A stretch of 64,000 nucleotides of DNA from Kudoa neothunni (GCA_964304625.1 OZ199838.1:7378001-7442000), one strand, 5' to 3'. Shown: positions 27,101-39,889, counted from the first letter of the stretch. Made by a program: numbers and translations. Notes: generated by a model from the letters alone, not told the origin.

Positions 27101-27861
27101 GTAATTCTATTTCGAATATTCGAAATAGTCCTCGCTTGATATTTATAAAGATTGCAAAAGTTTGACTCTTCGTAATTTTTTATAGCATTATCGAGTTCCT
27201 CGAAAGAATGAAATCGTTTTCCAATTGCAAACATATTTGAACTCATCCTGCGCCACGCTAATCAGAAAGAGAAATGGCGCGCTCGAGTTATAGATAACTA
27301 AGAAATTTATTATTATTTCTATATTTTGTATATAATGATGTTAATTGATGAAATTATATTAAAAAAATAAAAAATCGTACCCAGCTGCTGTTGAACTTGT
27401 GTATGGTCACACAAAGAAAAAATTATTTTTTTCAATTTTTCAAAAATTTACAGAAAATTAAGTTAGATAAACATTAGATGATATGTGGAATATGGGCAAA
27501 CAATACTGAGTAGTTTTATAGATATTGATTACCTGAGATATAGCCACTTCCTTAAAAAATTTACCCTCTCACATTTATCTGATTTAAGACATTACTTGAA
27601 ATATCATAGTTTTAATGGTAATAGCTATCAAACGGATATTGGACGAGAAGTACACAATATAATTGTCAGAAAACTTAAGAATATTACTATGATTCAGAAA
27701 TTAATCCAAAATAAATTATCTTTATAGTTGATTTATAGAATTATATCCTCCTTAGTACCGTGAGCGAAATCTTAGAAATTACGAACGACACGTACAATAC
27801 GTATGGTTCGTAATTTTTTCTTGGTCCCAATGGGATTATGAACGAGTGGTCACCCACTGTA
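24104..27861 (-). mobile_element. Mutator-like element 1 (FAR1/SWIM type) with long inverted repeats
   Basis: The ends match as inverted repeats: ATACAGTGGGTGAC at 24104 and its complement at 27861. A long inner inverted repeat pairs 24548-24715 with 27380-27560 (shared GTGTGACCATACACAAGT and CATATTCCACATATCATCT). The minus-strand gene runs 27246-25319: an N-terminal FAR1-like DNA-binding part with LEHNHDLSA; DDE residues in FVDATYKL, TIVTDKDEKL and NETNNRLEVINSKIK; and a SWIM zinc finger CLCLFYRSFSLPCRHVL. A 39-nt GT-AG intron interrupts it after YKLLNS (about 26531-26493). One frameshift in a T run near 26620 and one in-frame TAA near 26370 are the only obvious defects, so it is young. No clear target-site duplication was found. 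Confidence 0.85.
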
Positions 27862-29707
27862 TAGTTGTTAATTCTAGCTCGAGCAAAGGGTTCTAACACA
27901 GTTACTTGAAATTAAAAGAATTGAGACAAACACTGTTTGATTTATTCAGTGATCAATGATTACGTATTTTAAGGTTGAACTAAAATAATTTAGTTGGATA
28001 TGGGCCTGGTGGAGCTAATGTAATGAGTCAAAATATGATAACGTTTTGACCCGAATATTTAATAAGAACCTCTTTATTCGTTTTACTTGTATATGCCATT
28101 CGCTTGACAAGGTTTATGAATAAGCATTTTCTGTCTTATCACATTTCATGAGTGGTGTTTGAAAAAAATTCCAAAATGTTTCAAAAAATTAATTGGAGGA
28201 AATTTGATTATCAAAAACTTTTCAAAATTTTGGTAGAGGAAATAATCGATAAATCGTAATTCGTAAATCCTATCTTCATGTTAGACAATAGGACAACATT
28301 TGCATCGCAAAGGGAATATAATTAAGCGATTAGTTGATAACGTTATTAACCCAAATCAGACATCCTACCAAATTTTTACCACACAAAATCAGAAAATTCA
28401 GACTTTTTTGCAATAATCACAATAATATTTAATTATATATGTGATTATTATATGAGTTTATGACTGAGACATGATCTTCAGGGATATAGCGTCATTTCGT
28501 TGACGTTTTGAAAAATTCTCGCATTCGAGTAAGGTCATCTGAAGTAGAGCACATATTATCTCTTTTGAAGTTTTGGATAGTTACCACAAAATAAAATATT
28601 CTCTCTAGTAAAATGTAACTCAGAGTTAGTTAAAGTAGAGATGTGCGATATGTTCTGTTCCGTACGATGAAAACTACATTGCGGATAAACAACACTTTAA
28701 AATGCGATTGAATCTAATTTTGTGATGTCATCACCTATTGTATGTTCATTTTATTCAACTTCATTTAGTTTTCAATATTCTTCCTCGGTAATTTCAATTT
28801 AAAATGGGTTCTCCAGCAACATTTTAATACAGAATGGTCGTTTCATGTAAGGATAAAGTATAAAACTCTATTTTACAAATATACGTTTGTTGACTGACTC
28901 GTATAAATTTACAGCTTGTGCATTTGATTCTGTCTACAATTTTTAAATACCTCCTAGTTATATTTTTAGTGCCGAATTCGGGAATTAATTGAATAAATGT
29001 TTTAAAATAATCAATTTCATCAACATACACATGTAAATCTAGAAATTACACAATCTGTTCATGAAATATTTAAATCAAAGAGTACTCAAGAAAGGATAAA
29101 TAACGTGGCATCCAAATAAATATTGAACGAACAAACACAATCTCTAACTGGAGATCGTATAATTAATAAGGAATAAATAATAGTTTTTAAGTAGGGCGAC
29201 GCCGAGTCATCATTTTAATACTTTTTGATGATTTAAGTAAGTATAATCCATAAACAAATACATTTTTGTTCAAATGAGGCATCAAATTCACCACCATATA
29301 TTTTAATTTATGATGATATTATAGGTAATCCGCTGGTAATATTTACAATGAAGTGAGATAGCTACGAGAAATGTTTGCCGGATACGAAAGTTTAAATCGT
29401 TAAGTAGCTTATAATATTATTTAGCAAGCCTTGAGTGTGAAATGGCCGCAATAACTTAGTTAACTGTTGAACAATTTTAATGAGCCTTACCTAAATGCTT
29501 ACAAATTAATATTTTTATTATTTAAGCGTATTTCAACGCATATTAGAGATTAACTAAGTCAAAATATTTTCATAAATGTATCAAAATATTTCTTTCTCCT
29601 AAATCTATCACCAAATTGGTACTGAATTCGAAAATAAATATTTAAACATTATAGTATTTATTATCGAGAAAAGGATTAAAATAAGCTTTATTAGAGTGAA
29701 GTGATTC
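27862..29707. other. Spacer with one possible minus-strand exon
   Basis: Mostly AT-rich. At about 29041-28930 on the minus strand an open segment after TTCTAG encodes VYVDEIDYFKTFIQLIPEFG and then TKNITRR before a donor-like GTATTT. A following piece (CKFIRVSQQT) could join it. No start or end is evident, and the product is unrecognised. Confidence 0.3.
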
Positions 29708-32443
29708 ATGGGTTTACTCCATACCAAACTGAAGCTATGTGGAGCTGACGAGAGGCCCGATGTTAATTTGGTTTCCTCTATAATCAATTCAAGTAAATGG
29801 GATCGGCGTGTGACTTAATTAAATTGAAAAATATTTGATTTTAGGTGACAGGAATGAGTTTTTAGCTCATATTGAGAAGTTATTACATTATAGAAAGTTT
29901 GAACTTCCTAAAAGATTTCTCGGAATGGTGAAATCAAAGGTCAAAGTCCATAACATGGGTAAGGAAGCTATTGACGCTAGATAGTGGTTTATTGTCTAAT
30001 AAGTCTCTACAATCTAACACAAATTCGTAGAGTTGACTGAAAAAATTCGTTGGATCGAAGAACTGAAAAGTTGTGTGATTGAGTTTTATCAAATAAATTC
30101 TTATCCAATTAAAGATCGATCAAAATTACCAACCGAAATCCGCGTACGCTAACTTTAAAATTTTGTTAGATATATTATCTGTATACTTGCAATAGACATT
30201 TGAAACACTCCAGGGGTTTTTAAAGGACTTATTTTGGGAGATGACGGTTGAAAGGGATCTACTGTCAGATTCTTCATTTTCAGGTACTGGTTCCCTATTA
30301 AACTATGCTCCAATCTGTTATACAATTAGTTCAAAAAAGGGTAATTTTTATGATTAACTTAGAAAGCTATCTTTAATAATCAGAGTTATAGTTGTACAAG
30401 AAAAAGTTTTTAACGTATAACTATCTTCCGTAGAATGAATAATTTAATCGAATTAATCTTATGATAAAGAGGTGCAATAATTTTAATAAAAAATCTGTGT
30501 ACATTATATAATTTAAATTTTAAATTTAAGAACTGTAATGGTTGAAAATAAAATTAAAACATTATCAATAGATGAAACAAAATATGTATTATCTGGCGAG
30601 GAACCGGCTGATTTTTCTGATGTTTCTACAAACAACAGTAACACTTGTATGTAGATGTTAAATTTAACGATTTCATACAGAGTCAACAATTGAAGTAACC
30701 GCTGACTCGGTGAAATCTCAAATAAATGAACACGAGCCTCCACCTAAATCAGTTTCGAACAACTTTTTCGCCGCTCAAAAAGCAAAATTTGAGGAGTTGG
30801 AGTCAGCCCGAGAAAAAAACAAAATCGATAATTTAACAATAAACACTTCGGAAGGTATACCTTATATTTGATTAGGTTTTATAATAAAATTTATCAAATT
30901 TTATTTAGAAAAGAAGCTAGATTCTGTACACGAAAGCATGAGTGAAAATAATACTAACAATCGACAGATAGACAATTCGATTTTGAATCATTTTTACAGT
31001 AGTGAGATAGTAGATGATAAAATAATAAAAGAAAAAGAGGATATAGGTAATTTACAAAAAAATATTTTATTGGCAATTATTTGTTATATTCTGCTTAGAA
31101 TCTTACCAATCGTCGCCAATGGAAATAACTGAGGAGAGCGATGACAATATTTTCTTTCCTCGCACTACTCGTAGTGAGTTAAATGAATTAGGACTTGTAC
31201 ATAAAATAATCGAAAGTGAGCGTGAATCAATAACGTCATTATCATCGTCGGAGAATGAACATTTTGCAAGTCCCTCGATAAGCAAAACATTATCAGAAGA
31301 TTTCAAAAATATTGTTGAACTAAAATATTCAAAGGTGAGACCTCTAAGTTCACTATCAGATCAAAATATAGGAGGATTTTCCACAATAACGGGTGACGAC
31401 ACATCTGATGATGGAATAGACGAGGTAGCCGAAGCTATTAATCTTTATAAGAAAAGATTTAAGCAAGCTGAATCAACTGTAAATCTAAAAAGAAATACTA
31501 TATTAAACAGGCCACAATCCTATTCTTTCGGAGAATCTCCATCAGTTAAAAATTACATCAAAGGTGTGGTACGAATTCAAATCTATACTTATTTCAACTT
31601 CGCTTCTCATGCTGAATTTGAAAAGAAAACTCTTAAATTCAAGATGAGCCAGATTGGCACCAATGAGACGTAAATATACATGTTTTATCTATGTTTATAA
31701 CGATTAATTAGTGACCCATCTTCGATTTTGATCAAAAATAATCCCATCTTGATTGATATAGCGGTGAAAACTTGGGTGAATGATCTAGACCAACTCTACA
31801 GATTTTACAAATCCTTTTTCAGTTTTAATAATAGAAGACAAGAATGGTTACAATTTGAAAAATCATTTATACCTCTTACTATCAGTAAAGTTGTTGGCTA
31901 TGTGACATTCATGCAGTTGGTTGAGATGAAAAGTCCAAAAGTTGACTTTTTAGACAAGAAAATCATTGAGCCAATTCTTACCGCCATAATAAGGCAACTA
32001 CAACATCCTCTCTACCACAAAAATTATGATTATTATCGTATTCCGTCCAATTTTAAAAAAATAGTTCCAAAGCTTGACATAAAGAAAATTCCAGAGGGAC
32101 TTTTAATTGAAATGGGAGTTATTAAAACTGACGACGAACGACTAGATATTGAAAAATTTACCCAAAAGTTTTCTAATTCAGTTGTTTTTGAAAACCTATT
32201 ATATGAAGAAAACACCTACTGGAACATCACTTACTCGGAAAAAGTTTTGGAATTATTCAAAGTCATATTTTAATGAAACATTTAATCATATCAAACTTTT
32301 TAAATTAGATCTCTGACCAGATTTTTGATGACATTTTAGATGACTGCATTCAAGAAATTAGTGAATATTTTCAAGCACCCATCGACGATCCCATTTTTGA
32401 CAGTAATCGTTGTGAAAGTAGTGAAGATAAACCAAGTAATTGA
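29708..32443 (+). CDS. Unrecognised 677-residue protein, ten exons
   Basis: Exons 29708-29792, 29845-29958, 30031-30143, 30196-30283, 30572-30637, 30681-30854, 30909-31046, 31099-31669, 31712-32261 and 32309-32443 join without a stop. All introns are GT-AG; most are 40-75 nt, the fourth 288 nt. The N-terminus (MGLLHTKLKLCGADERPDVN) and a helical part (FLAHIEKLLHYRKFELPKRF, LTEKIRWIEELKSCVIEFYQ, TFETLQGFLKDLFWEMTVER) are followed by an acidic Ser-rich middle. A folded C-terminal region follows (WLQFEKSFIPLTISKVVGYV, IIEPILTAIIRQLQHPLYHK), ending in an acidic helix ISDQIFDDILDDCIQEISEY. No signal peptide, membrane segment or zinc motif is seen. The architecture would suit a scaffold or cytoskeletal protein, but that is a guess. 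AATAAA occurs about 50 nt after the stop. The last donor, AAA|GTCATA, is weak. Confidence 0.75.
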
Positions 32444-32889
32444 AAATTCTCTGTTAAATCATTTTCATCTTCCACAAAATTGACTTGTATAATAAAAAAT
32501 ATTTTGGGAACAATTGTTCTATTGCTCTAATATGGTGTGTGTCTATTGGCGTCGTAAAATATTCAATTAACCTTCACCAACAGTAATTGGGTGTTATGGG
32601 TACCCTAGAAGAGTCTTTATATTTAATACAAAAAATTAATTATTTTTTCGTACATTTTTCTTTATTCAAATATCGTGTAGCAATTAGGAATATTATTTAA
32701 ATCCTCTGTTTCATAGATAAAAATCATGCACATCGCCGGTTTCGCAATAACCCGATTTTTACATTTTACTGAATTAAGATTACTAATTGTTTGAATCGTT
32801 CCAATGATTAATACATTAATACCGAAAGTATGATTTGTTAATTTAAATTCAATGAAGATTATTCTATAAAAAAGCGTTAACGATAACGT

Positions 32890-33480
32890 ATAGTCCAGGG
32901 GTAAGCCACGACAGTCCGTGGGATTAATATGGTCTGGGAGATTTCCTCAACCGACCAGCCAGGAGGTTAGGTGCCTGGGTAATATGGCATAGTGGTGTTA
33001 GGTGGGGTTTGCATATGGTGAGGTTGTGATTTCGAGGCTTAATCCGTGCGTTTCTGTACTCCTCATCCTAAACTGAGTAGGAAGACTGTAGTAGTCGCCG
33101 GGATCTACGATTTATTGTGGCCTTTCTTGTAACTGGGAAGGGAGCCTGGCGGAGGGTAGTACTCAGGCGTTCTTAAACGCCGGGGTACAGGAACGAAATA
33201 AGACCCAGTAGGTGGTTTCCGTAAAGCTATATCCCCCGTTCAGACGACTTTCCCAGACTAATCCTGAGTTAGTCCAGGTATGGTCTCTCCAAAACTAGGA
33301 AGTTTAGCGGGTTAAAATCCCACACTACTGCATAAAACTAAGTCGCCTTGATATGACGCTACAGAACCTACAGCGTAAATGGGGAAGGTCTAAGCAGCCC
33401 GAACTTCACAACCTAACAAGTAGTTCCAGTGGTTTGACCTTGTAAACCAAATAAAACACGAGATCAGGGATAAAGTTAAG
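32890..33480. repeat. GC-richer non-coding island, possible SINE-like repeat
   Basis: About 590 bp of clearly higher GC than its surroundings, with no open frame of note. Near 32978 the plus strand has ATATGGCATAGTGGTG, a good match to the Pol III A box. The B-box candidate downstream (GTGATTTCGAGGC) is weak. The ATATGGCA core also appears in the tRNA-like element at 18.2 kb. It may be a tRNA-derived SINE, another repeat or an unrecognised structured RNA. No flanking duplication was identified. Confidence 0.35.
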
Positions 33481-34329
33481 GTATTTTTTATTAGACAATA
33501 CTTGTATAATTTCTCCTTTATATAATCGATCTTTTCAGCACATAAGGAAACTTGATAGAAAATTAAGCGGAGTTAATTAAATATTACCCGCCTTTTCACA
33601 AATATAAGTGTGTAAAAAACAAAAAAAGGCTAATATATTCCCCAACACAAATTTTATACTTGTTTTTACTGATTATATAATATTAGTTTTATTGTGACGG
33701 ATAGAAATATTTAATTTTTGCTTTTTTTTATTTCAAACCGTCATTAATACTTGTACTTACACTCAGGGTCCAATGGGCCCAGAGCATGGTTGTTGCTTAT
33801 ATTATGGCTTTCTCGGTGGAGTCAGAAAGTCAAAATTTAATCTAGCTTATTAAATATTTATGTATTATTATTATTTATATTATCTAATAATATCTGTGTG
33901 GTTTTTTATTTAACCGACAAAAAAATACACCCTCTTATGTGCAAACTGGGCCATTCGACCCAGCAGAATAACTTGACAATTAACGCCTTTAAACAAATAC
34001 AAACCAATGCAATAAATAAAACAACGAAATATATTTGATAAAAAAATCCCAACATCCAAATATGACATTAAAGAAATAAAATATCTCTGAAAATAATTGC
34101 ACCTTTGTTTTTTTCGAGCCATGTTTAAAAATTATAAGTTGTTGCATACTTTGCCATGACTTCTAAAATTTTTAATTATAATATAATTTATTATAAATAA
34201 AATCATAATTTTATACGTTGAAATATCTAGGAATAGTTATTATTAAGGATAGTAACAAATTAATCTTTTATCGCCATCGTTTAGCTGCTAATCTGTGTAG
34301 AACGTTAACGTTTGATAATGCAATAAAAA
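33481..34329. other. AT-rich spacer with two short palindromes
   Basis: Short GC-rich palindrome-like motifs occur at about 33767 (GGGTCCAATGGGCCC) and 33948 (TGGGCCATTCGACCCA). They resemble the terminal hairpins of the TTAA element at 22.4-23.6 kb and may mark the degraded left end of piggyBac 4. No gene seen. Confidence 0.35.
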
Positions 34330-35275
34330 TGATTATGGAAAATTCAGAAGATTCTAGAATGGATGAAAATCTGTCTTCAGATGAAGAAATAGATAACATT
34401 ATAGAAGAACCAGTTTCAAGGGATTTTGAGAATATTTCTGATATTGAACAAACTCAAGAGACAAACTAATTAAATGGGAGTCGAAAGTACCAACTAAGAA
34501 GGTTAGAACACGTAACCACAATATTGAACCAAGTTATAAATCTAGAATCCAAAACGAAGTTAAGGAAAAAATATTTTCTCCGTTGATTTCATTCAAAAGT
34601 TTTATTGGAGACGATATTATTTCAAAAATAATAATTTCGACAAACAATTTTATGAAAAAGAGAAACAATAACATAAAAATCAACAATTCTGATGTTTGGA
34701 AATGGATAGGTGATAATTTATATCTTGGAATACTGAAAAACAAAAACTTTTCATTACAAGAGTTATGGAATAAAAAAAGATTTACCGTTTTTATCTAAAA
34801 GTAATCAATCTTCAATTAAATTTGAATATAAATATGTGGAAATAACATTTATATATTTTATAGTAATATATCGAAGATATAGAATTATCCCTGAAAATAC
34901 TCGTTTTGTTGATCGCGTAGAGCGTGACCCTCAGAGAAAAGACTCTCCAATTAGTTTCGTATGGAATTCTTTTATCAATAATTGCCTAAATAACTACGTA
35001 CCATCTGGGAAACTAACAATGGATGAACAGCTTTGCACAACAAGGGGTTGTGTGAATTTCTAAACTTGCATACCGATTAAACAAGGAAAATATGACATCA
35101 AGATTTGGGTCCTGGCAGATGCCAAAAATGCTTACTTGTGTAATGCCCAAATTTATACAGGAAGGTCATCAAACTTTTTTTTCGTTTCCCCTTTCAGATA
35201 TTTTATTGAAAATATTAGAGTATATTCAGTTTTTTGACTTGAACAAACAAAATATGTGCAATATATCCCATTAAT
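34330..35275 (+). pseudogene. piggyBac-type transposase remnant 4
   Basis: Open pieces in different frames carry piggyBac features in order: an acidic N-terminus (MENSEDSRMDENLSSDEEID), FVWNSFINNCLNNYVPSGKL, the catalytic TMDEQL, then KYDIKIWVLADAKNAYLC and AQIYTGR. It ends soon after IYTGR, so the last third (second and third catalytic Asp) is not present. There are several stops and frame changes. No confident TTAA ends are assigned; palindromes at 33.77 and 33.95 kb may belong to its left end. Confidence 0.7.
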
Positions 35276-36386
35276 ATTCTATTTCAAATATATAATATAA
35301 TGCAAAATTATATTAACCTCCAATAAAAACTTTCATTAACGATGTAACATCAAAATATATCAGAAAAAATTTTGGTATTTGTAAACTTACGCAGATATTT
35401 ATAATAAAGTCATACCAAAAACAACTATATTGGAAAACTTACCACAATGAATCTATTTTTCATCAAATTATATTCAAATGACCTCCTAAGTTAGGTCGCT
35501 TGTATATGATTATAGTTACATACTTTTGCACATATATGAATACAACGGCAGATTTTAAGATTAAATTACACATATAGAAAAGTTAATATTGATTCATGAC
35601 TGCCTCTAAGAGTTAATAAGAATATCTTAATCTTTACCCTAAGATTACGCTCCTTAGCTTGAGGGCGCTTGTAGAATTTTTGAAGTGTCCGCAGGGGTTC
35701 AAACGACATTTTCAGATTATTATAATTATTTACGTATCTCCTGTAATTACGATCCAAATCAATTTTAAAAATTAGACTTATCCTTCTTAGTCAATTATAA
35801 ACTTAATATAAACTATCGTTATTGTTTTTTAAACTGTTAATAACAATCAATACTATCGATCATTGATATTTAAGAAAAATAAAGCCTGTGCATTCACTGG
35901 TTTTTATGAGCTACAAAGTATCTCTACATAAGTGAAAAACATTGAATTACCTTACTAGGAAAGGTGGTGATTGATTTTAACTTACAAATAAAAAACAAAT
36001 GTCATGGGTGGTATTGATTAATATAATTATATAATGTATTATGGAATAGAAAGATGGGAAGTATTATCTTAAGAGCCCATAATTTCAGTGGAATCTCTAT
36101 AACACGTATCGACCCCCTAGAAATTCTCGTCGACCTCAAGGGGTTGATATCGACCACTTTGGAGACCCCTGCTCTAGCGTCATGTTAACCGGACATTAAT
36201 CCAAATTTTGATTTATTTTTATCCGAAAATTTAAACGACAAACTGTTACGGATTTTTTTGCTGGAGTTTCGGTTAATCGAAGTTTTTTTATTTAGAATTT
36301 ATTGCAAATAAATTTCAAATAATCATTCGGATAGCGCGAAGTTCAGATAAACGGGGATCGAATATTCTCATAACAAAAATAATCCA
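35276..36386. other. Spacer with one candidate exon and a hAT end
   Basis: On the minus strand at about 35795-35652, an exon-like frame reads LIFKIDLDRNYRRYVNNYNN, LKMSFEPLRTLQKFYKRPQA and KERNL. It is then followed by a GTAAAG donor and a short terminal exon. The basic, helical ending is faintly like mitochondrial small-subunit protein S21, but this is too weak to name. At about 36100-36171 a sequence ends in GACCACTTTGGAGACCCCTG, a hAT-type right terminus. The opposite end was not found. Confidence 0.3.
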
Positions 36387-37854
36387 CTAAACGTTCAAGT
36401 TCCTTTGTAAAATGTCCATACAAGAATCCACCATATTGTCATCCATTTCTTTCACCAATTGAAGTCCACTAGTAGTCAAAATAAATAGAGAGCATTATTA
36501 TAAAGTTATACTCTTTGACTAGAGCAACTTCCTTATTGAGAATATCTTCACATTCGTGGAAAAGTTGGTTTACAGATTCCAAACAGTTTTTCTTTGACAA
36601 AAAAATCAAAAAGAGTCAAAACAAACGTGATAAACCTGTTCAATAACGCTAATACTATCAGCGATAGAAGCTTGCAGAGTACAAATTTTTTCAAATTTAA
36701 GTTTAATATCCGCTAAAAAATTAGATCACACATGGTAATACCACTTAAAAATACTAGGATCATCCACAGAAACCATATCATTAGATATGATTCCGCTGAT
36801 CATATTAATAAAGGTGGATATCTCTGTGTAATTGTGAAGACAGTTGTCGAAAAGAGGAATAATTTCATCCAAATTGGTCATCTTTAAAATAAAAGATACC
36901 ACAAAAAAACAAAACAGTCGAATACAAGTATATTAAGTAGTTGTTTGATTGATTTGTTTAATTTTGAGATACAAATAATTTTGGTTAAATCGTTCATTTC
37001 ATCACAAAGCCGACGCCGCTGTAACCATATTTCGTAAATACGTTCCTATCACAAGCAAACATAACAATTACAATCAACCCTCTTCTCTAAATCTGCTGCT
37101 TATTAGCACAAGCATTATACTTGATAAAACGCTTCTTCCTTATCAACCTGTTTCTTGAGGGCTTGATTGATAAAAGCCATTTGAATACATCTCATTCGAT
37201 GTATATCCACTGTGTGTTTCCTATCAAGTCTGGATTTTAATGATTTGACGGGTGTTTCGGTTATTGTAGATATTTTATTGGAATTCTTTGACTAATAAAT
37301 ACCACCTAGTTTAATTAACTTCTTAGATAGTAAAATACTCTAGTAAAATTGTGGCCGGTCGAACTTTGTGCTGCAAGCAAACATATTTAGAATCAACAAT
37401 CAACAACAATAAAAGAATACCGCTGCTAACACTACTATCTGTCCAATTAGAATGCTCCTTAATTTTTTTAGTGGACGAAAGAGAGGTTAAGGACTAAATT
37501 TTATTGAGATATCTAATGTAAGCCTAAATATAATCGAAAAATTACAGTGGTTCGCTGAAGAAGCGGTCTATTTTTCTCAGTTCTATTTTTCATCAAACCA
37601 GAAAATTTTTCTATAACCAATTCCACAAATATGCACGAGAAAAAATTATATGACGTACGTCTAAAATTTCCTGTTCGACTAATAACATTACTAGAACGGT
37701 CCGTGAGAACGCCGGTAACAAACCGATTCGAAGGCGGTTCTGGTACTCTTAAATCAACTGTATTAATCGCTATTAGCCAGTAGTAGAAAAACTTAGAATT
37801 TTTAGCCAAGCTGCTTAATGTAGGCACGAGAAAACCTTCCTTCCTTTTTTCCAT
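36387..37854 (-). CDS. Ten-exon gene, tentatively augmin subunit HAUS8-like
   Basis: Exons 37854-37659, 37610-37546, 37493-37421, 37370-37339, 37291-37121, 37045-36926, 36881-36755, 36712-36636, 36591-36512 and 36468-36387 join in phase into 340 residues. The introns are GT-AG, most 40-55 nt. The protein has a basic Ser/Thr-rich first half (SLTSLSSTKKIKEHSNWTDS, ETPVKSLKSRLDRKHTVDIH). A mainly helical half follows (MAFINQALKKQVDKEEAFYQ, ERIYEIWLQRRRLCDEMNDL, LDEIIPLFDNCLHNYTEIST, LFHECEDILNKEVALVKDGL). This layout, and loose similarity to human HAUS8 as I remember it, suggest the microtubule-binding subunit of the eight-protein augmin complex that drives microtubule branching in spindles. Sequence similarity alone would not prove it. 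The first exon is uncertain: a GT-AG intron could remove about 80 nt after MEKRKE. Confidence 0.6.
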
Positions 37855-38123
37855 CGCCAACTGTAAGGAAGGTGTGCGCGGGAGTATTTAACGTTTTTAT
37901 GCGCGCATGCACATAGCATATATACAGCGGGGATGTCAGTGCTAGGGTTTTTTATGGTCACCTTGGGTTCTTGGGGGTTTTTTCATTTTTTAGAAAATCT
38001 TGAGTTTTTACTGAAAACCTGTGAACCGAATGGAGAAATTTCCCCGCGTGAGAAAGATGGTTCGCGCGTGCGCGAAATGCAAAAAAAAACATAATTTTTT
38101 ATTGATAAACAAACGCAAACTAC

Positions 38124-39490
38124 CTATATTTTCTTTAATTCCAAATTAAACGTTTTAGATACAGCTTCCAAATAAAATGTACCATAATTGGAACTATAAC
38201 TCGAGCATATCTCCTTCAAATTTTCCATTTTTATTTCCGTCTTTTTGTTCTGATTTGTCGTATTTGGATTAATGAGTTGATACATAATTTCCTGTTCAAT
38301 CGAACTCTTTTGCTCTTTTAGATTTGTGATGAATATGACTAATTCTGGATGTGATTGGTCAAAGCGGGAATAAAAGTGGAGATTGAATATTTCTGCGTTG
38401 TTAGATGTTAGATTTACGTTGTTCATCACTCTTTGGTATGCATTCTATGATTCATTAGGATACTTTTTGCTTCTAATAAAGTTTTTTTCAAAATATATTA
38501 AGAATAATTAAAGATTAGGATTCTGAAATTTTTCAACAAAATTTTTAGGAACAAAAGCGAGTGACATAACGCATTTAATGAAAACCTTGAAATCTGGGTC
38601 ATTTTTGTATTCATCGGAAATTTCTAATGATTGAATTTTTCGATAATTATATTGTCAAAAATGTAACAAACAGAATTGCACATCTTGTCTTGATGCTTTT
38701 TAAAAGAATTATATGCTGCTACTTCAGAGTCAATAATTATTGATTTCGGTAACTCCATATTACCTTTTTCCTTGATTACTTCAATAATCTTCGTGTAATT
38801 ATTCTCAGACTTGTCTAATATTAAAACGAAAGCTAATGGAAAAACCCTGTTGAATACATTACTGTGAATAGCATATAGTATATAACTGAAAAAAAATCCT
38901 TTGGCGAAACGTAAAAAGTTCCATCCGCAATCCAAAAATCTGAATTTTTCAGATGTAAAAGGTTTTTCTCTGTAGAAAAAATGATTATTTGGTTTTCGTC
39001 ATCAGAATCCGAATCGAACATACAAAAGGATTCATCTCTCAGACTCTTAATTTCATTACAAAGATTGTCGCTGGATTAATTTGAATATTGTTTCATTTTC
39101 TTAAATTTCTTGTTTTTGTATACAAAAGATTTAGGAATAATCGGCAATTCACTAATGTTTTCTTTTCTGGTTGCAATACTATACACCTTTCTTGTTGGAT
39201 ATAAAGTAGTTTCTGCTAAGGATTTTATTTTATTGTGAAAAAATTTTTTATTTTTGTCCTTCTTCGATACGACGTGATTGTGAAATCCAGTTTTTTCAAT
39301 ATTTTCTGCATTATCAGGGGTGGTTATTCATAATCTTCCTCTACGTAGTTTAGCTTGACACTTCCAGTATTCAATTTAATTTTTTTTGTAATCTCTAACG
39401 TAAAAATAATCGTCTTAAAGCATCATGTTAGTATTTTTGGTAATTTTTAGCAAAATAATATATTCATTTGAATTTCCACTCATCCTAAGT
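38124..39490 (-). pseudogene. Mutator-like transposase remnant (FLYWCH type), element 4
   Basis: Minus-strand pieces in several frames, in the order expected for a FLYWCH-type MULE transposase: a zinc-binding part near 39.35 kb (YWKCQAKLRRGRL then HNHVVSKKD), a catalytic start (NSDFWIADGTFYVSP), PKSIIIDSEVAAYNSFKKHQ and a C-terminal region with NVNLTSNNAEIFNLHFYSRF. The last motif matches the element at 59.3-60.8 kb (LTSNNAETFNRHF). Multiple stops and frame changes make it inactive. GC-rich sequence at 37.86-38.08 may be its terminal repeat, lying just upstream of the HAUS8-like gene; the far end was not recognised. Confidence 0.7.
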
Positions 39491-39889
39491 ACTAAGTAGG
39501 GCGTCCAAACTTTGGGTTTTTTTGTTTATTTACAAAAGTTGTAGATTATTGAATTCTTTGGGATCAGTTTATAAATAATAAATTTTAGAATTAGGTAAAA
39601 TAATCATATTTGTTATTTTAGTGATGGAGAGATTAAAATTATTCGAAATCTTAAAAAGATATCACAATCGTCGGCAACGAGCTATTTTCCGACCCTTGGA
39701 TAATTGTTATTAAATCAATTGTTCTTATTATTCTGTGATTGTATTTGGGTATTCCAACATTATCTTAAAATTTTCTAGTTTTTTTTTTAATAATACATTT
39801 TGAAGTTATTGACGTATATTATTTCAAAGTATGCGTGAAAATTCAAACGGAGCTCAAAGAAGAGCGTGGGGTAATATGTGCTTCAATCA

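Noticed and set aside
35652-35795. Mitochondrial ribosomal protein S21
   Set aside because: Only a short basic stretch (KFYKRPQAKERNL) is reminiscent; too weak to call.
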